From contig WNNJ02000449.1 in the NCBI GenBank assembly GCA_012934845.2, positions 1-64,000 on the forward strand: a stretch of DNA of 64,000 bases, given 5' to 3'. The position numbers were made by a program, and so were the translations under genes. Shown piece by piece: positions 1 to 13,400 of the stretch; the first letter of the stretch is position 1, and each line of letters begins with the position of its first letter. Below the pieces are notes generated by a model that was not told the DNA's origin, ran no database searches, and saw only the letters and a program-made list of their open reading frames with translations. Source of the stretch: Pomphorhynchus laevis (Eukaryota > Acanthocephala > Palaeacanthocephala > Echinorhynchida > Pomphorhynchidae).

Positions 1-1097
1 TTTAGGGCACCGTCGAAGGACAAATTACCTATGTTTCTGAAGGAATACATTCTTTCAGTTGCCTTGACACACTTGTTGGAAATATGTTTCGAGAATGTCC
101 ATTTCGAATTTAAAACAATACCAAGGTAGGAATACTCACAACAAAATTCAAAATTGCTATTTCGATATTGCAATGAGTCATCACCGCGTAGACGGCCACC
201 CTTCCTGAATTTTATAGCTCGGGACTTATCTAGATTAACCACTATAAAATTTTGTGTGCAGTAGGTATCTAGACGATTCAATGACATTGTTGCTGAATCA
301 ATATCATGAGAAAGTATGACTAAATCATCTGCATACATTATGCAGCTGGATCTACCGCTTTGACAAACAAAGAAGGGAAGGTCACTAACGAATAGCGTGA
401 AAAGCAGCGGGCTTAAAGGATCCCCTTGTAACACCCCTCGATTTTGGATCAAGTGTTGTGACAATTGCAGTCCATCCGAAATACGAATTTCATTAGGCGA
501 CAATATGGCTGCAAGTAGTTTTAACATTGGACCGCGTATGTGAAACTCGAAATGAAGCTTGCTTAGTAAGAGAGACCGATTCACAGAGTCAAACGCCTTT
601 GTAAAATCAATAAATAACGCATACATGCATGAATTTGCTGCGAAACGCTGTTTTACCCTTTCTCTTAAAGTAGAAATCGCCCCAACTGTAGATCTACCTG
701 GTCGAAATCCATATTGTTCATTCGCTATACGTGAACCACATGATCGCATAATACGACGGTGAACTAGCGAAGTCAATAGTTTATAGGCATGATTTGTTAA
801 GGCTATTCCTCGATAAGAGTTCGTAGATAAAGGATCTGTTTTGCCTTTATACATAACTTTTATGGTCGCTTCTTTCCAGGACTTAGGAATAGGACATCCA
901 AACAGAATAGAATTGTAAAGCCCCAACCAGAATGGCTCTAATATATGTAGAGACTGTTTGATATGCTCTATGCATAACCCATCAGGGCCAGCCGCCTTTC
1001 TTATCGATATAGAAAATACACAAGCTCTTAACTCCTGAAGAGTAAATGGAGAATTTAAGATCTGATCAATGTCATGATTTATTTCCGTAAAGGATAT
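1..1097 (-). mobile_element. LINE reverse transcriptase, 3' part off the left edge
   Basis: The minus strand has one frame without a stop from about 1,106 to the window edge, roughly 365 codons. It reads as a non-LTR retrotransposon reverse transcriptase: KAAGPDG near 1,000, YRGIALTN near 805, YGFRPGRS near 700, FIDFTKAFDSVNR near 590, GVLQGDPLSPLLF near 420, and the catalytic MYADDL at 324-338. The 5' half (endonuclease and any ORF1) is absent; homology stops at the edge of the satellite that begins near 1,100. Absence of stops suggests a young or selected copy. I cannot assign it to a clade; a related fragment with HADD in place of YADD lies at 39.5-39.98 kb. Confidence 0.85.
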
Positions 1098-1099
1098 AA

Positions 1100-4000
1100 A
1101 AAATAATTAAAATATAAAAAATAATTAAAATCAATATGTAACGATAATATTAGAAACATCATTGTAAAGTGTTGATTTAATAATAATTTAATAATAAAGA
1201 ATAATAGGGTTAGATTTAAGTAAATATATTCCTAAAATAAGATATAAACTCCTACCACCATTAGGACGAAAAATTTGTAATTATAATAAAGAATTAAAAT
1301 CAATATGTAACGATAATATTAGAAACATCATTGTAAAGTGTTGATTTAATAATAATTTAATAATAAAGAATAATAGGGTTAGATTTAAGTAAATATATTC
1401 CTAAAATAAGATATAAACTTCTACCACCATTAGGACGAAAAATTTGTAATTATAATAAAGAATTAAAATAAATATGTAACGATAATATTAGAAACATCAT
1501 TGTAGAGTGTTGATTTAATAATAATTTAATAATAAAGAAATAATAAGGTCAGATTTGAGTAAATAGATTCCTAAAATAAGGTAAAAACTCTTACCAGCAT
1601 TAGGACGAAAAAATTGTAATTATAATAAAGAATTAAAATCATTATGTAACGATAATATTAGAAACATCATTGTAAAGTGTTGATTTAATAATAATTTAAT
1701 AATAAAGAAATAATAGGGTCAGATTTAAGTAAATGTATTCCTAAAATAAGGTATAAACTCCTACCACCATTAGGACTAAAAATTTGTAATTATAATAAAG
1801 AATTAAAATCAATATGTAACGATAATATTAGAAACATCATTGTAAAGTGTTGATTTAATAATAATTTAATAATAAAGAAATAATAGGGTCAGATTTAAGT
1901 AAATGTATTCCTAAAATAAGGTCTAAGCTCCTACCATCATTAGGAAGAAAAATTTGTAATTATAATAAAGAATTAAAATCAATATGTAACGATAATATTA
2001 GAAACATCATTGTAAAGTGTTGATTTAATAATAATTTAATAATAAAGAATAATAGGGTTAGATTTAAGTAAATATATTCCTAAAATAAGATATAAACTCC
2101 TACCACCAATAGGACGAAAAATTTGTAATTATAAAAAAGAATTAAAATCAATATGTAACGATAATATTAGAAACATCATTGTAGAGTGTTGATTTAATAA
2201 TAATTTAATAATAAAGAAATAATAGGGTTAGATTTAAGTAAATATATTCCTAAAATAAGATATAAACTCCTACCACCATTAGGACGAAAAATTTGAAATT
2301 ATAATAAAGAATTAAAATCAATATGTAACGATAATATTAGAAACATCATTGTAGAGTGCTGATTTAATAATAATTTAATAATAAAGAAATAATAAGGTCA
2401 GATTTAAGTAAATATATTCCTAAAATAAGATATAAACTCCTACCACCATAAGGACGAAAAATTTGTAATTATAATAAAGAATTAAAATCAATATGTAACG
2501 ATAATATTAGAAACATCATTGTAGAGTGTTGATTTAATAATAATTTAATAATAAAGAAATAATAAGGTCAGATTTAAGTAAATGTATTCCTAAAATAAGG
2601 TATAAACTCTTACCACCATTAGGACGAAAAAATTGTAATTATAAAAAAGAATTAAAATCAATATGTAACGATAATATTAGAAACATCATTGTAAAGTGTT
2701 GATTTAATAATAATTTAATAATAAAGAAATAATAAGGTCAGATTTGAGTAAATGTATTCCTAAAAAAATATATAAACACCTACCACCCATTAGGACGAAA
2801 AATTTGTAATTATAATAAAGAATTAAAATAAATATGTAACGATAATATTAGAAACATCATTGTAGAGTGTTGATTTAATAATAATTTAATAATAAAGAAA
2901 TAATAAGGTCAGATTTAAGTAAATGTATTTCTAAATAAGATATAAACTCCTACCACCATTAGGACGAAAAATTAAAAATTATAATAAAGAATTAAAATCA
3001 ATATGTAACGATAATATTAGAAACATCATTGTAAAGTGTTGATTTAATAATAATTTAATAATAAAGAAATAATAGGGTCAGATTTAAGTAAATATATTCC
3101 TAAAATAAGGTATAAACTTCTACCACCATATGGACGAAAAATTTGTAATTATAATAAAGAATTAAAATCAATACGTAACGATAATATTAGAAACATCATT
3201 GTAGAGTGTTGATTTAATAATAATTTAATAATAAAGAAATAATAAGGTCAGATTTAAGTAAATATATTCCTAAAATAAGATATAAACTCCTACCACATTA
3301 GGACGAAAAATTTGTAATTATAATAAAGAATTAAAATAAATATGTAACGATAATATTAGAAACATCATTGTAGAGTGTTGATTTAATAATAATTTAATAA
3401 TAAAGAAATAATAAGGTCAGATTTGAGTAAATGTATTCCTAAAATAAGATATAAACTCCTACCACTATTAGGACGAAAAATTTGAAATTATAATAAAGAA
3501 TTAAAATCAATATGTAACGATAATATTAGAAACATCATTGTAAAGTGTTGATTTAATAATAATTTAATAATAAAGAAATAATAAGGTCAGATTTAAGTAA
3601 ATATATTCCTAAAATAATATATAAACTCCTACCACCATTAGGACGAAAAATTTGTAATTATAATAAAGAATTAAAATAAATATGTAACGATAATATTAGA
3701 AACATCATTGTAGAGTGTTGATTTAATAATAATTTTATAATAAAGAAATAATAAGGTCAGATTTACGTAAATATATTCCTAAAATAAGATATAAACTCCT
3801 ACCACCATTAGGACGAAAAATTTGAAATTATAATAAAGAATTAAAATCAATATGTAACGATAATATTAGAAACATCATTGTAAAGTGTTGATTTAATAAT
3901 AATTTAATAATAAAGAAATAATAGGGTCAGATTTAAGTAAATATATTCCTAAAATAAGATATAAACTCCTACCACCATTAGGACGAAAAATTTGAAATTA

Positions 4001-4760
4001 TAATAAAGAATTAAAATCAATATGTAACGATAATATTAGAAACATCATTGTAAAGTGTTGATTTAATAATAATTTAATAATAAAGAATAATAGGGTTAGA
4101 TTTAAGTAAATATATTCCTAAAATAAGATATAAACTCCTACCACCATTAGGACGAAAAATTTGAAATTATAATAAAGAATTAAAATCAATATGTAACGAT
4201 AATATTAGAAACATCATTGTAAAGTGTTGATTTAATAATAATTTAATAATAAAGAAATAATAGGTCAGATTTAAGTAAATATATTCCTAAAATAAGGTAT
4301 AAACTCCTACCACCATTAGGACGAAAAATTTGAAATTATAATAAAGAATTAAAATCAATATGTAACGATAATATTAGAAACATCATTGTAAAGTGTTGAT
4401 TTAATAATAATTTAATAATAAAGAATAATAGGGTTGGATTTAAGTAAATATATTCCTAAAATAAGATATAAACTCCTATCACCATTAGGACGAAAAATTT
4501 GTAATTATAATAAAGAATTAAAATCAATATGTAACGATAATATTAGAAACATCATTGTAAAGTGTTGATTTAATAATAATTTAATAATAAAGAAATAATA
4601 GGGTCAGATTTAAGTAAATGTATTCATAAAAAAAGGTATAAACTCCTACCACCATTAGGACGAAAAATTTGTAATTATAATAAAGAATTAAAATCAATAT
4701 GTAACGATAATATTAAAAACATCATTGTTGAGTGCTGCTTTTATAATAATTTAATAATAA
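1100..4760. repeat. Satellite array, 22 units of about 170 bp
   Basis: The marker gtaacgataatatta recurs 22 times, at about 1,137, 1,307, 1,476, 1,646 and so on to 4,701, at a spacing of 168-171 bp. Units are highly similar and differ by small indels (agaaataatagg versus agaataatagg) and point changes such as taaagtg/tagagtg. The strands are extremely AT-rich and have no useful ORF. The unit length is close to nucleosomal spacing, as in many centromeric satellites, but nothing here proves a centromere. The array starts at the broken end of the LINE and ends at a Penelope-like fragment. Confidence 0.97.
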
Positions 4761-5780
4761 TTTAATTTAGTAAGTTCTAATTTAGAACTTACTAAATTAA
4801 AACAAAACTATATAATAACAACTATTGATAAAGTTACTAATAACTTTGTCTTCATATGCAAAAAGCTTTATGATGAAAAAAGGTGATTATAATGATTTTA
4901 ATTTAAATCCAACATCTGAACGTAGTGATTTAAGTTTAGAAACAATTATTACAAGTCACTGTTCTATAATGGATAAAAAGGGTATAAAGGTTGAATCAGA
5001 TAATAAGACTATACCTATATTATATTGGAATCCAAAATTACATAATAATCCAATAAAACCTAGAAGCAGTGCTTTTTAATGTACATTAAAACCATTTCTG
5101 TTTATATGAAAAAATACTTAAAGTAATTAAAACACACTTTAAAAAAAATTGTAAAGTAATCAATGGGAAGTAATAGTAGCCCAATTATAGCTGACTTATT
5201 TTTAACCTTAAAATAATATGAATTTGTTCATAACTGTTTAAAAAATAAATCTAAATTATAAAAATATATGAAATACATGTTTCTATATGTTTCGATATAT
5301 TGATGATATATGTGTATTTAATTCGAGCAATTTTTATTCAATAAGCTAACAAATTTATTTAGGTAGCCTCATTCATAATAAAACCAATATTAATGATAAA
5401 GAATGTATATATCTTGATATGAACATTAAATTAACATCAATTAAAACTACTATTAATTTATATCGTAAATATGACATTTTAAATTTACAAGAAACATATT
5501 TTTGCATAAGCATCCATGCATACCATATAATATAAAATATAATACATTAAATAATGAAATTTTAAAAATTGCAACAATTTGTAATGATATTGGTTTTCTT
5601 CAAAATCATTAAAATAATTTAATAAATATTTTAAACTGGGTTACTATAAAAATAACATCAAACAGAAAATAGTAAAATATATAAATCAGCACAATAATAT
5701 TAAAAATAAATTTTATATCATTAGCTGAAATTTTTTGGATGAATAATAAATAATATACTTTGTATTAGAATAAGCTAGTA
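4761..5780 (+). mobile_element. Penelope-like element fragment (RT region), decayed
   Basis: A short open stretch (4,825-5,079) ends with ILYWNPKLHNNPIKPR, which matches the signature before the fingers domain of Penelope-like reverse transcriptases. Downstream, MFRYIDDICVFN at 5,287-5,322 is the YIDD catalytic signature of that family, and the following segment (KTNINDKECIYLDMNIKL near 5,380) is typical too. The copy is broken in several places and looks old. Further partial copies of the same element lie at 6.0-7.2 and 44.1-45.8 kb. Confidence 0.65.
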
Positions 5781-7240
5781 GATAGTTTTATCAGAGGAAA
5801 TACATCATTAGCATGTATCTGGCCCCGCTGCTATTTGGGTTGGTGAATTATGCAGAAACCTGATACCATAGCAATTCCTCTTGATTAACTCAAATACTTA
5901 TTCTGATACAACGTCTGTTATTTATCAGTCAATTCATAAAAATTGACTTTAAATTTCTATTTTTATTTTAACTTGATTTAAGTTATATAAACAATTGCAA
6001 CTATTTGTAACTATATTTCTTCAAAATCATTTAAATAATTTAATAGATGCATGTTTTAAACTGGGTTACTATAAAAATACCATCAAACAGAAAATATTAA
6101 AATATATAAACCAATTTATAAATTGTAAATTACGTTTTATAAATATCACTAATAGCTTATACTTTCATTTATTAGCATTCATAGAGGAACAAGAATTATA
6201 TATGTTAATATAATGTTCATATATGTTATTCATATATGTCCATTTTTTATTCAATAAGCGAACAAATTTATCCAGACTTATTTTTAAGCTTTATATAATA
6301 TTTAGTCATAACTATTTAAAAAACAAATCTAAATTATATAAAGATATAAAATATATGTTTCGATATATTGATGTTTAATGTGTATTTAACTCTTAAAAGT
6401 TTTATTAAATAAGCGAACAAATTTATTTAGGTAGCCTCATTCATAATAAAACCAATATTAATGATAAAGAAAGTATATATCTTGATATGAACATTAAATT
6501 AACATCAATTAAAACTATTATGAAGTTAAATAAGTTTTATATAAACTTTTATTTATAAACTCTTAATAAATATAACCTCTAAAGCAGAAAATGTTTATGG
6601 ATGGATAATAAATATTATACTTGTGTTAGAATAAGATACACAATATAATCACATTTCACTTAACGAAATTTGATTAGCGAGAAATAATAAAAATAAAATA
6701 AATAAAAAATAATTTAAGTAATTTAAATAATTTAAAGAATAATCTTTATATATTTAAGTCCTATTGACATATTTTAAACTAAGTTACTATAAAAATAAAA
6801 TCAAACAAAAAATAGTAAAATATACAAATTAACACAATTTTATTAGAAATAAATTTAAACTCTGAAGCGGGAAATTTTTATGGATTATAAATAATATACT
6901 TTACAAGTAATATTTGGGTCATGTATTTGGATCCGCTGCTTTGCTGTGTCGAGGAGTGGGGGCCGAAACCTGATAATATAGCAGTTTCTCATAATTACCT
7001 CTTTACCTTCTTCTGATACATCGTCTGTTATTTATTAGACAATTCATAAACAATTGATTTTTATTTTAAATTTTCATTTTAAATGTTGACTTGATATAAA
7101 TTTTAATTGTATAAAATGTTATAGAATAATTTTTTATTATTTATAATTATTTATTTTTTATTTATCTTTATTTTTAATTTATAATAGTATAAAATACGTA
7201 GACTCAGTAACTTGATCTAATTGAAATTAATAAATACAGT
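5781..7240 (+). mobile_element. Cluster of partial Penelope-like copies and 3' ends
   Basis: Blocks from the same element recur here in one orientation: the C-terminal segment (NHLNNLIDACFKLGYYKN at 6,024-6,077, again near 6,770), the YIDD-to-KTNIND block near 6,360-6,500, and a 3' untranslated block with cctgataccatagcaattcc near 5,860 and its relative near 6,970. The cluster ends near 7,225 with the element's terminal sequence (gtagactcagtaacttgatc), which recurs at other ends in the window. All copies are broken. A 74-codon open stretch at 5,995-6,213 is part of one copy, not a host gene. Confidence 0.6.
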
Positions 7241-7246
7241 TTATCT

Positions 7247-7942
7247 TCAAAAAATATTCTTTTCAGCAACCTTATCATAGAAAGCTGTCTGGCCTAAAAT
7301 AATTATGTCCATTGAGCACTGTGTTAATGCAGCAAATACGAACTGAACGGGATTTTTGTTTATCGTAAGATAACATACCTTAAGCAAATCTCCTAAGAAC
7401 CAAAGTATTATCATGGTGGCACTTAATCCTTGCGTTGATTTTCGTCTGTAGTTTAAAAGAACTTGTGGTAGCCCGAGTACTGATTCAGTTGATACTGCAA
7501 CTAGCCCTAATGTCTCCACGAATATTTCATTTTCTTTGCCGAATATAAGACATGCAACAGAGCATAATAAACACACCATGCTAATTGATCTGAATAGATT
7601 TCGAGACAATGCTGAACATATTCTCAACATCTCCGTCATTATGATAATGTTCACGAATGATTGAACTAGTAGAGGCCATCGAAAGTGTTTCACAATCCAA
7701 AAAAACAATCTTATAATATTTGACAGAAGCAAAGCAATACAGACATTTGGACTGAATCCTTTCGAACTGCGAACTCTTTGAATTTTTAGATATTGTGGCA
7801 GGAATGGAAAAAATCCGCCTAGACAGATAAGAATATCGGCAATAAGTCCTATTGTCAATTTAAGCTTGTCCAAAAGCGGTCCGTGAATAATGTATGTTGC
7901 TTCCATCAATTGATTAAAATACAAGACATAGTTGATATTCAT
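7247..7942 (-). CDS. SLC66A2: PQ-loop membrane transporter, SLC66A2/PQLC1-like
   Basis: This is a complete intronless frame of 231 residues. It has two PQ-loop repeats: FLPQYLKIQR with PQ at residues 49-50, and LGLPQVLLNYRR with PQ at 159-160. They sit among about seven hydrophobic segments (for example 31-48, 66-83, 94-110, 119-134, 142-158, 175-192, 203-218). Conserved family landmarks include KGFSPNVCIALLLSNIIRLFFW (residues 61-82) and FVETLGLVAV. From memory of human PQLC1, the order and spacing agree. SLC66 proteins are endomembrane (lysosome/Golgi) carriers; SLC66A2 has been linked to phospholipid scrambling control in yeast relatives, so substrate is not certain. Translation could start at Met1 or Met13; the second sits closer to the usual N-terminus. 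The lack of introns contrasts with the other genes here and may mean a retrocopy. Confidence 0.85.
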   Translation of the reverse strand: MNINYVLYFNQLMEATYIIHGPLLDKLKLTIGLIADILICLGGFFPFLPQYLKIQRVRSSKGFSPNVCIALLLSNIIRLFFWIVKHFRWPLLVQSFVNIIIMTEMLRICSALSRNLFRSISMVCLLCSVACLIFGKENEIFVETLGLVAVSTESVLGLPQVLLNYRRKSTQGLSATMIILWFLGDLLKVCYLTINKNPVQFVFAALTQCSMDIIILGQTAFYDKVAEKNIF

Positions 7943-10460
7943 ACAATTACAACAAAGAAAATAAAGGTGTTTAAAAAATGTTTAGATTTACATTTAGGCT
8001 CAAAACGATTTTCCAGTAATCTAAAACACAAAATGTGCATTCAGCAGTTCATCTATGATTCATATATATTTTTTAATTACCATAACAATTTAAATTTAAT
8101 ATCATAATGTACTTAACATTTAATGATTACTTTGATATAAGTAATCATTTTATAAGTAATCATGAGCAGATTTTTATATCTCACTATATTCTGATAATAC
8201 ATTTTAATGTATTCAGAAGGGATTTATGCACAATTCTTCTAAGGAAAATGCAATCAGCCAATTCTAGATTGCAAACCATCACTTTTTGCTTAGCCAGGTT
8301 TCACAGCCGTGTAATAGTACCGGACGCACTATTGATTCGTACAATCTTGTCTTTGTTTTGATACTAACGTCCCGTCGTTTTCATAATTTCGAGATGCTAC
8401 GTTGATTAGCTTTGATTAGTTTCGAAAGTATGTCATCTTATGTGCAACGTTGTACGATATTACACACTAGATAAATAGTATCGGTGCAGCAAGAGACACA
8501 AGTAAAACGGTCTTAATAGTAGAGTCCTCCGGAATAGCGTCGACGTTATTGTTCAACGGAAGTACCACATAATTTACATTCCATTGAACATCAACAACGT
8601 AGAAAATTGCAACATCACTCCCAACAGTGTAAGATCGACGAATCTAACATAACGCACTTATAATTGGAGTGGAATACAAAATGACCAACTGAAAAATCTA
8701 TAAAGTCCTTATTACCGCGTTTAAGTATATAAGAGAGATGAACTGCGCAATGGTAAATTATTATTTTCTTATGTTCGTAGATGTTCAATAGATATAACCA
8801 TAATTGAAGGAGGCACTTGATCAAACGAAGTCGCGTCTATGATTGAGCGATCACATTTTTTGCCCATTTTCAGATGTATACACTTACTTAAAAATATGGG
8901 TCGAGGAAGCGCAAGAATTAGAAAATAGGAAATGTCAAAGATTTTCTAATTTCGGTAAATAACAGCGATAATACATCGTAACTGCGAACTCGAATTTCTC
9001 AAATTCGTGTATAATCATGTCGACACTATGGGCTATTTACTGGATGAAATATACTTGGACGTCGACCTTCGTACCACCGATATTATTAATAATATATTTC
9101 ATCAGAAATATATCCTAGAGACTAGAAATGATATAGTTATAATTATCAACGACATAATGATATCCCTAAATTCCATTATCGCCGTTAAATACTGATATTC
9201 GAACCTACAGAGTATGAGATCAGATATATTCACCACCCGTTTTGAAGTGTTGGATTATATATAACTTCAACAGGCATGCCACTGTACATTTCGTCTTAAG
9301 CTTAATACCCCTACATCCTAATCAGCAACCTAGACGCTCTAGACTGTGCAACACCAAACAACTTCTAATCACTCAACTTCACCAACACACCACAGAGGTA
9401 GTAATTTGGACTGTAAGCAGAAAAGGATAATACGTAAGCATCTCCAAATCCCGCAAAAATCCGTAGAAAATGATGACAAGCTGTGTAGCAAACAATTCCC
9501 AGTTATTCCATTCTCATGTCGTGACTATCAGAAAATCCAAAAGTCAAGTGATTAACATCGTAAAAGTAAACCTTACCGACCCCGTATTCGACCATGGATA
9601 GCTTTACGTAGTCCTATCCAGAATTCGCGACCACCAGAACCTACATATGTCCCTTCCAACGACAACAAAGGATATCGTCTAACTGAAATGTTAGATCAGT
9701 GAGAGCGATGGCGCTTGTATTAAGTACCGCACAATATTTCGTTATTCTGCATTTAGGTATTTTACCATTCAAAAATCTCCTATAAACCGGACCGTATTAT
9801 TAGAAATTGTTGCAAAGCATAAATGATACCAGTAAAAACTATTGATGATGAGCTTTAATGTTTTACAGGTTGCTATTATTCAATGTTTAGCGTAGTTCGG
9901 CATCACGATCAAATATTTGAGTTGCCACGAAGAAAGTTCCTACCTTCCTCAATAAAAAGCTTATTTATCCCTTCACAGGAAAAATATATAGCGAGTTCAG
10001 CATTTGAACAGTCCTAAACGTTTTTAACTTTTTTCTCTTACTTTCCTACACAAAAAATTATAGCATAAAATTACAATGTAATTTAATCCAAAAATGCAAA
10101 AATTAAACGCAATGGTAAAGTCGTCGAAGGCGCAATAAACACAAGTTTTTGTAATGCAAAAAAACACCAAAGTATTTGTAATGCAAGAAACACCTATTTT
10201 TGTATGGCAAGAAACATTAAAGTTTGTGGAATGTAAAAAGTTACCTAAGTTGAAAATAAACACCTACATTTTTTGAAGAAACTTTATGTTGCCTGCAAAC
10301 AAAATTATGTTAGTGATTATTTAAACTTTGTTTGTGAACTTACTTTTATAAATGCATCTTGTTGAACATTATCATCTACCTTTAATAAAAATGATTTTCT
10401 TAATAACAAATAATACATGGTGAAAGAATAAATATATGTCATGTCAGTTACAAGACAGAC
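7943..10460. other. No gene recognised; small A-rich repeat at 10,135-10,255
   Basis: I find no ORF with recognisable protein features and no splice-linked exons in this stretch. The only structure I can point to is about four degenerate copies of a roughly 28-bp unit (tttgtaatgcaagaaacacc and variants) between 10,135 and 10,255. The 79-codon open frame on the minus strand there is only a translation of this repeat. Confidence 0.6.
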
Positions 10461-10468
10461 AAAAGAAA

Positions 10469-13400
10469 TCAACAAGACAGCATTTGTAAGTCTTCTTCCA
10501 TATTAATGGCATCAAATCCAGGGGATCTGAGCCCTAACCAATCCAACACGCCGCCTTCCGACTGAACCACCCGGGGTCTTTCACCCCCCCCCCGAAGAAT
10601 CCAATCGGCGCGGACTATGCTGGGTAAACGAGAGACGAGGAGCTTAAGAAATCTTAGCCTTTGCTCTGGGAGACGTCTTCTCGAAAATAAGACTAAGCCC
10701 GAAATAGCCCAGGTACCCCAAAGACGCACCTGGGTTTTCCCTTTCAATGACAGATGCTGGGCCCGTTTCAGAGCCCACCTAGCTTTCTTTGAGATACATT
10801 TAAGTCTATCCAGGTCAGCTTTCGCCGACCAGTTCACCGTAACGATGAACCTCAGGTATTTTACTCAACTTGTTAAGGTGGGAAGAGGTTCAGAGGCAAA
10901 TATGGAGGAGAGCGCAGAGTGCTAATCTCTTAAGCTTTTCTTAGTTGCAGAGGTGCCATGAAAGACAACCGCCTGCGATTTAGCGGAGTTTAAAACAAGA
11001 TTGGATTTGGGTAACTGGTCTTTTAATCTTAAAAAGAAACGGCTGATGTCAGAGACTACGTCTTTACACCTGTGTCCAGTGAACAGGGCTGTGGTGTCAT
11101 CAGCGTACACCACAAGACGTTGTTCGCGTTTAAAAATTTTGAATAGATTAATGGAGGCAGCAAGATATAAGATGGGAGAAAGTGAGGATCTTTGAGGTAC
11201 ATCCGTAACAGGGTAGAACTGACGCGCATCAGGGTCATTTTCATAGTAAAATCGCTTGGTGTACATCAGAATCTCCAACCTGTTCACAATTCTCGAAGGC
11301 AACCCGACGGACCTTAGAGAAGAGATCACAACGGAAATGGAGATGCGGTCAAATGCAGCAGAAAAAAGTCAAGGAAAACAGCCATAACTAAACGATGGCT
11401 ATTCTCCCGACAAAACTGTTCCACTTCACTTACAGCTGAATGGACCAAGCGACCTTTGACGAACCCATGAAAACCTGGGGGGATCAAATTACGCCTACTT
11501 AAATGGTCGCGGATTTTACGCGCAAGCGCTTTTTCGTAAATTGACACGAGGGAATTTTGAATCGAAATGGGTCGTAGATCTTTAGGGCATGAGCAGGATT
11601 TTTTCTTAGGCATAAAAACACACTTACTAATATTGATGCCTGCTACATCGGATGGGGAGGCTAAAAGCATTGTGACGGCCACCTCTCTTCTCTGATCAGC
11701 TGTCAAAAGCTAACAGACCCGAGAAGTAAGTAGAGCGACGGATTTTGAGTTGCCAGGGAGTGGACCCCAGGAGTTAAGGATATCCGTAACAGATAGATCC
11801 CTACTCCTGAAGTTACACCAAGGCGGGATTGGTAGATGTGATTGAGTGGCTCCATAGTCGTGTGGGGCTAGTGACTCCTGTAAAACTTTATCAAGGCATA
11901 CATTCCCTATCCAATCCAATGCTCTATCCTTCCAGCAAACAAACTTCTCCTTCTTGAAAATCTTCCAAAAGGAAGACTGAGAAGGATTAAGGCAAGCAAT
12001 ACTCGTCCTATCCCTACTCAGCTGGAACCTATAACTAGTGCTCCAGTATTCATTCGAGAGAGCCTTCTGGCGGAAACAGAGAGATTAGGGAGGTTAAGCA
12101 GTTTCGCTTAGACCTTGAGTTTCGTCGGAGTGGGATTGTATATACGACCTTTTTAGGTGATCGATAAAATTGCGGTAGCTTGCCAAAAGAGGTAGGTATT
12201 AAATTCTGTAAGACTCTTATTTCCTATTATGGGAAAGAGTTGGATAGCCGCCTGGAAGAAGGCAACTCTGATCGGATCAAAGTATAACCTCCTTCGAAGC
12301 AACGTATCTTCCTCAATTCTCCAACGAATTAGGTAATGAGAGGTGGACAGTTGTTGGCGCGACTGCTCCGTACAGAGGGGTTTAAGCAACCACCTCGAGT
12401 GAAGCAGTAAAATGTCGAGGATTGAATTTGTTGATGTGCAATGAAAGGTGGGTGACGGTGGTTTGTGAATAAGATAACCGTCCCTAGCTTTGCGAAGTGA
12501 TGCCTTGATCCAACGACCAGTTCTGTCATTGAAGTCCCCAAGTATCAGGTCATAGCCGCTATCAATAATACCATCCAGGAGGTCACGGTTCTTGTGAATC
12601 TCCCCTGGACGTATGTAGACATTGACTAGACTGAGGCGTTTACCGTTCTTACAGAGTGAAACTACCAACCAAGACATGGCTGGGCACGAGTAATTTAAAA
12701 GGAGGGAGGACCTTAAGGAGCACTTAAATAAGGTCAAGGGTCCTTGAGATGAAGATGAGTGAGGTGGGGTTATGTACGGAGTATAGTGGGAACATATATG
12801 CTTTGGGATAAATCGAGTAATGTCCTGGGAAATACGGATAGACCGCGTCTCCTTGAGGACTATAACATCTGCAACTCTACCAGATAAAAGTCTAAGGACA
12901 GAAGCACCTCCCGAATTCCACTGAAGGATATTCAGAGAAAAAGGCTCACGAGTACACTGCATTGTGATGGATTAGTTGGATTGGGAATTTGCAACCTCGA
13001 CAGAGCTAGGTGCAGTTAGGTTGCCCTTCTCGCCACTAGCCCCCTCCAGGGAAGGTACTTGTCCCTGGGCAGTATCTTCATTTACCCTATTGGTCTTCTG
13101 TTGGATTAGCTTCCCAATCTTGAGCGGGGGACGGCATGGGCTGAAGCCCCTCTCTTTTTCGACTCCGGAACCGAGGAAACAGGAAGCACATGATTAGTCC
13201 TGATAACATTTAGGATAGAGCATACTAACTCCTCCATCTGCCGAAGAGCATTCGTAGTCTTTATGTCGATAATCCGTAGAATGTCAGCGTCACCCATACG
13301 TGGAACTGCAGCGACCGCGAAGGACTTGGCCGGATTGGGCGGTGTCAGCAAGAATAACTTCCTATATTCTTTGAATAGAGAGCATTTCCTGCTCCAAGCA

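Noticed and set aside
559-762. 67-codon plus-strand frame
   Set aside because: It is opposite the open LINE reverse transcriptase frame, which has clear motifs.
1100-4760. CRISPR-like array
   Set aside because: Units are contiguous and near-identical over the whole 170 bp with no unique spacers; the genome is eukaryotic.
5800-5880. Hammerhead ribozyme in the 3' block of the Penelope-like copies
   Set aside because: Phrases such as gccgaaacctgata occur, and hammerheads are known in this element class, but I cannot build CTGANGA, stem II and GAAA in a valid order in any copy here.
8107-9555. Short frames between SLC66A2 and the first LINE
   Set aside because: No conserved motif, no splice continuity, and lengths expected by chance.
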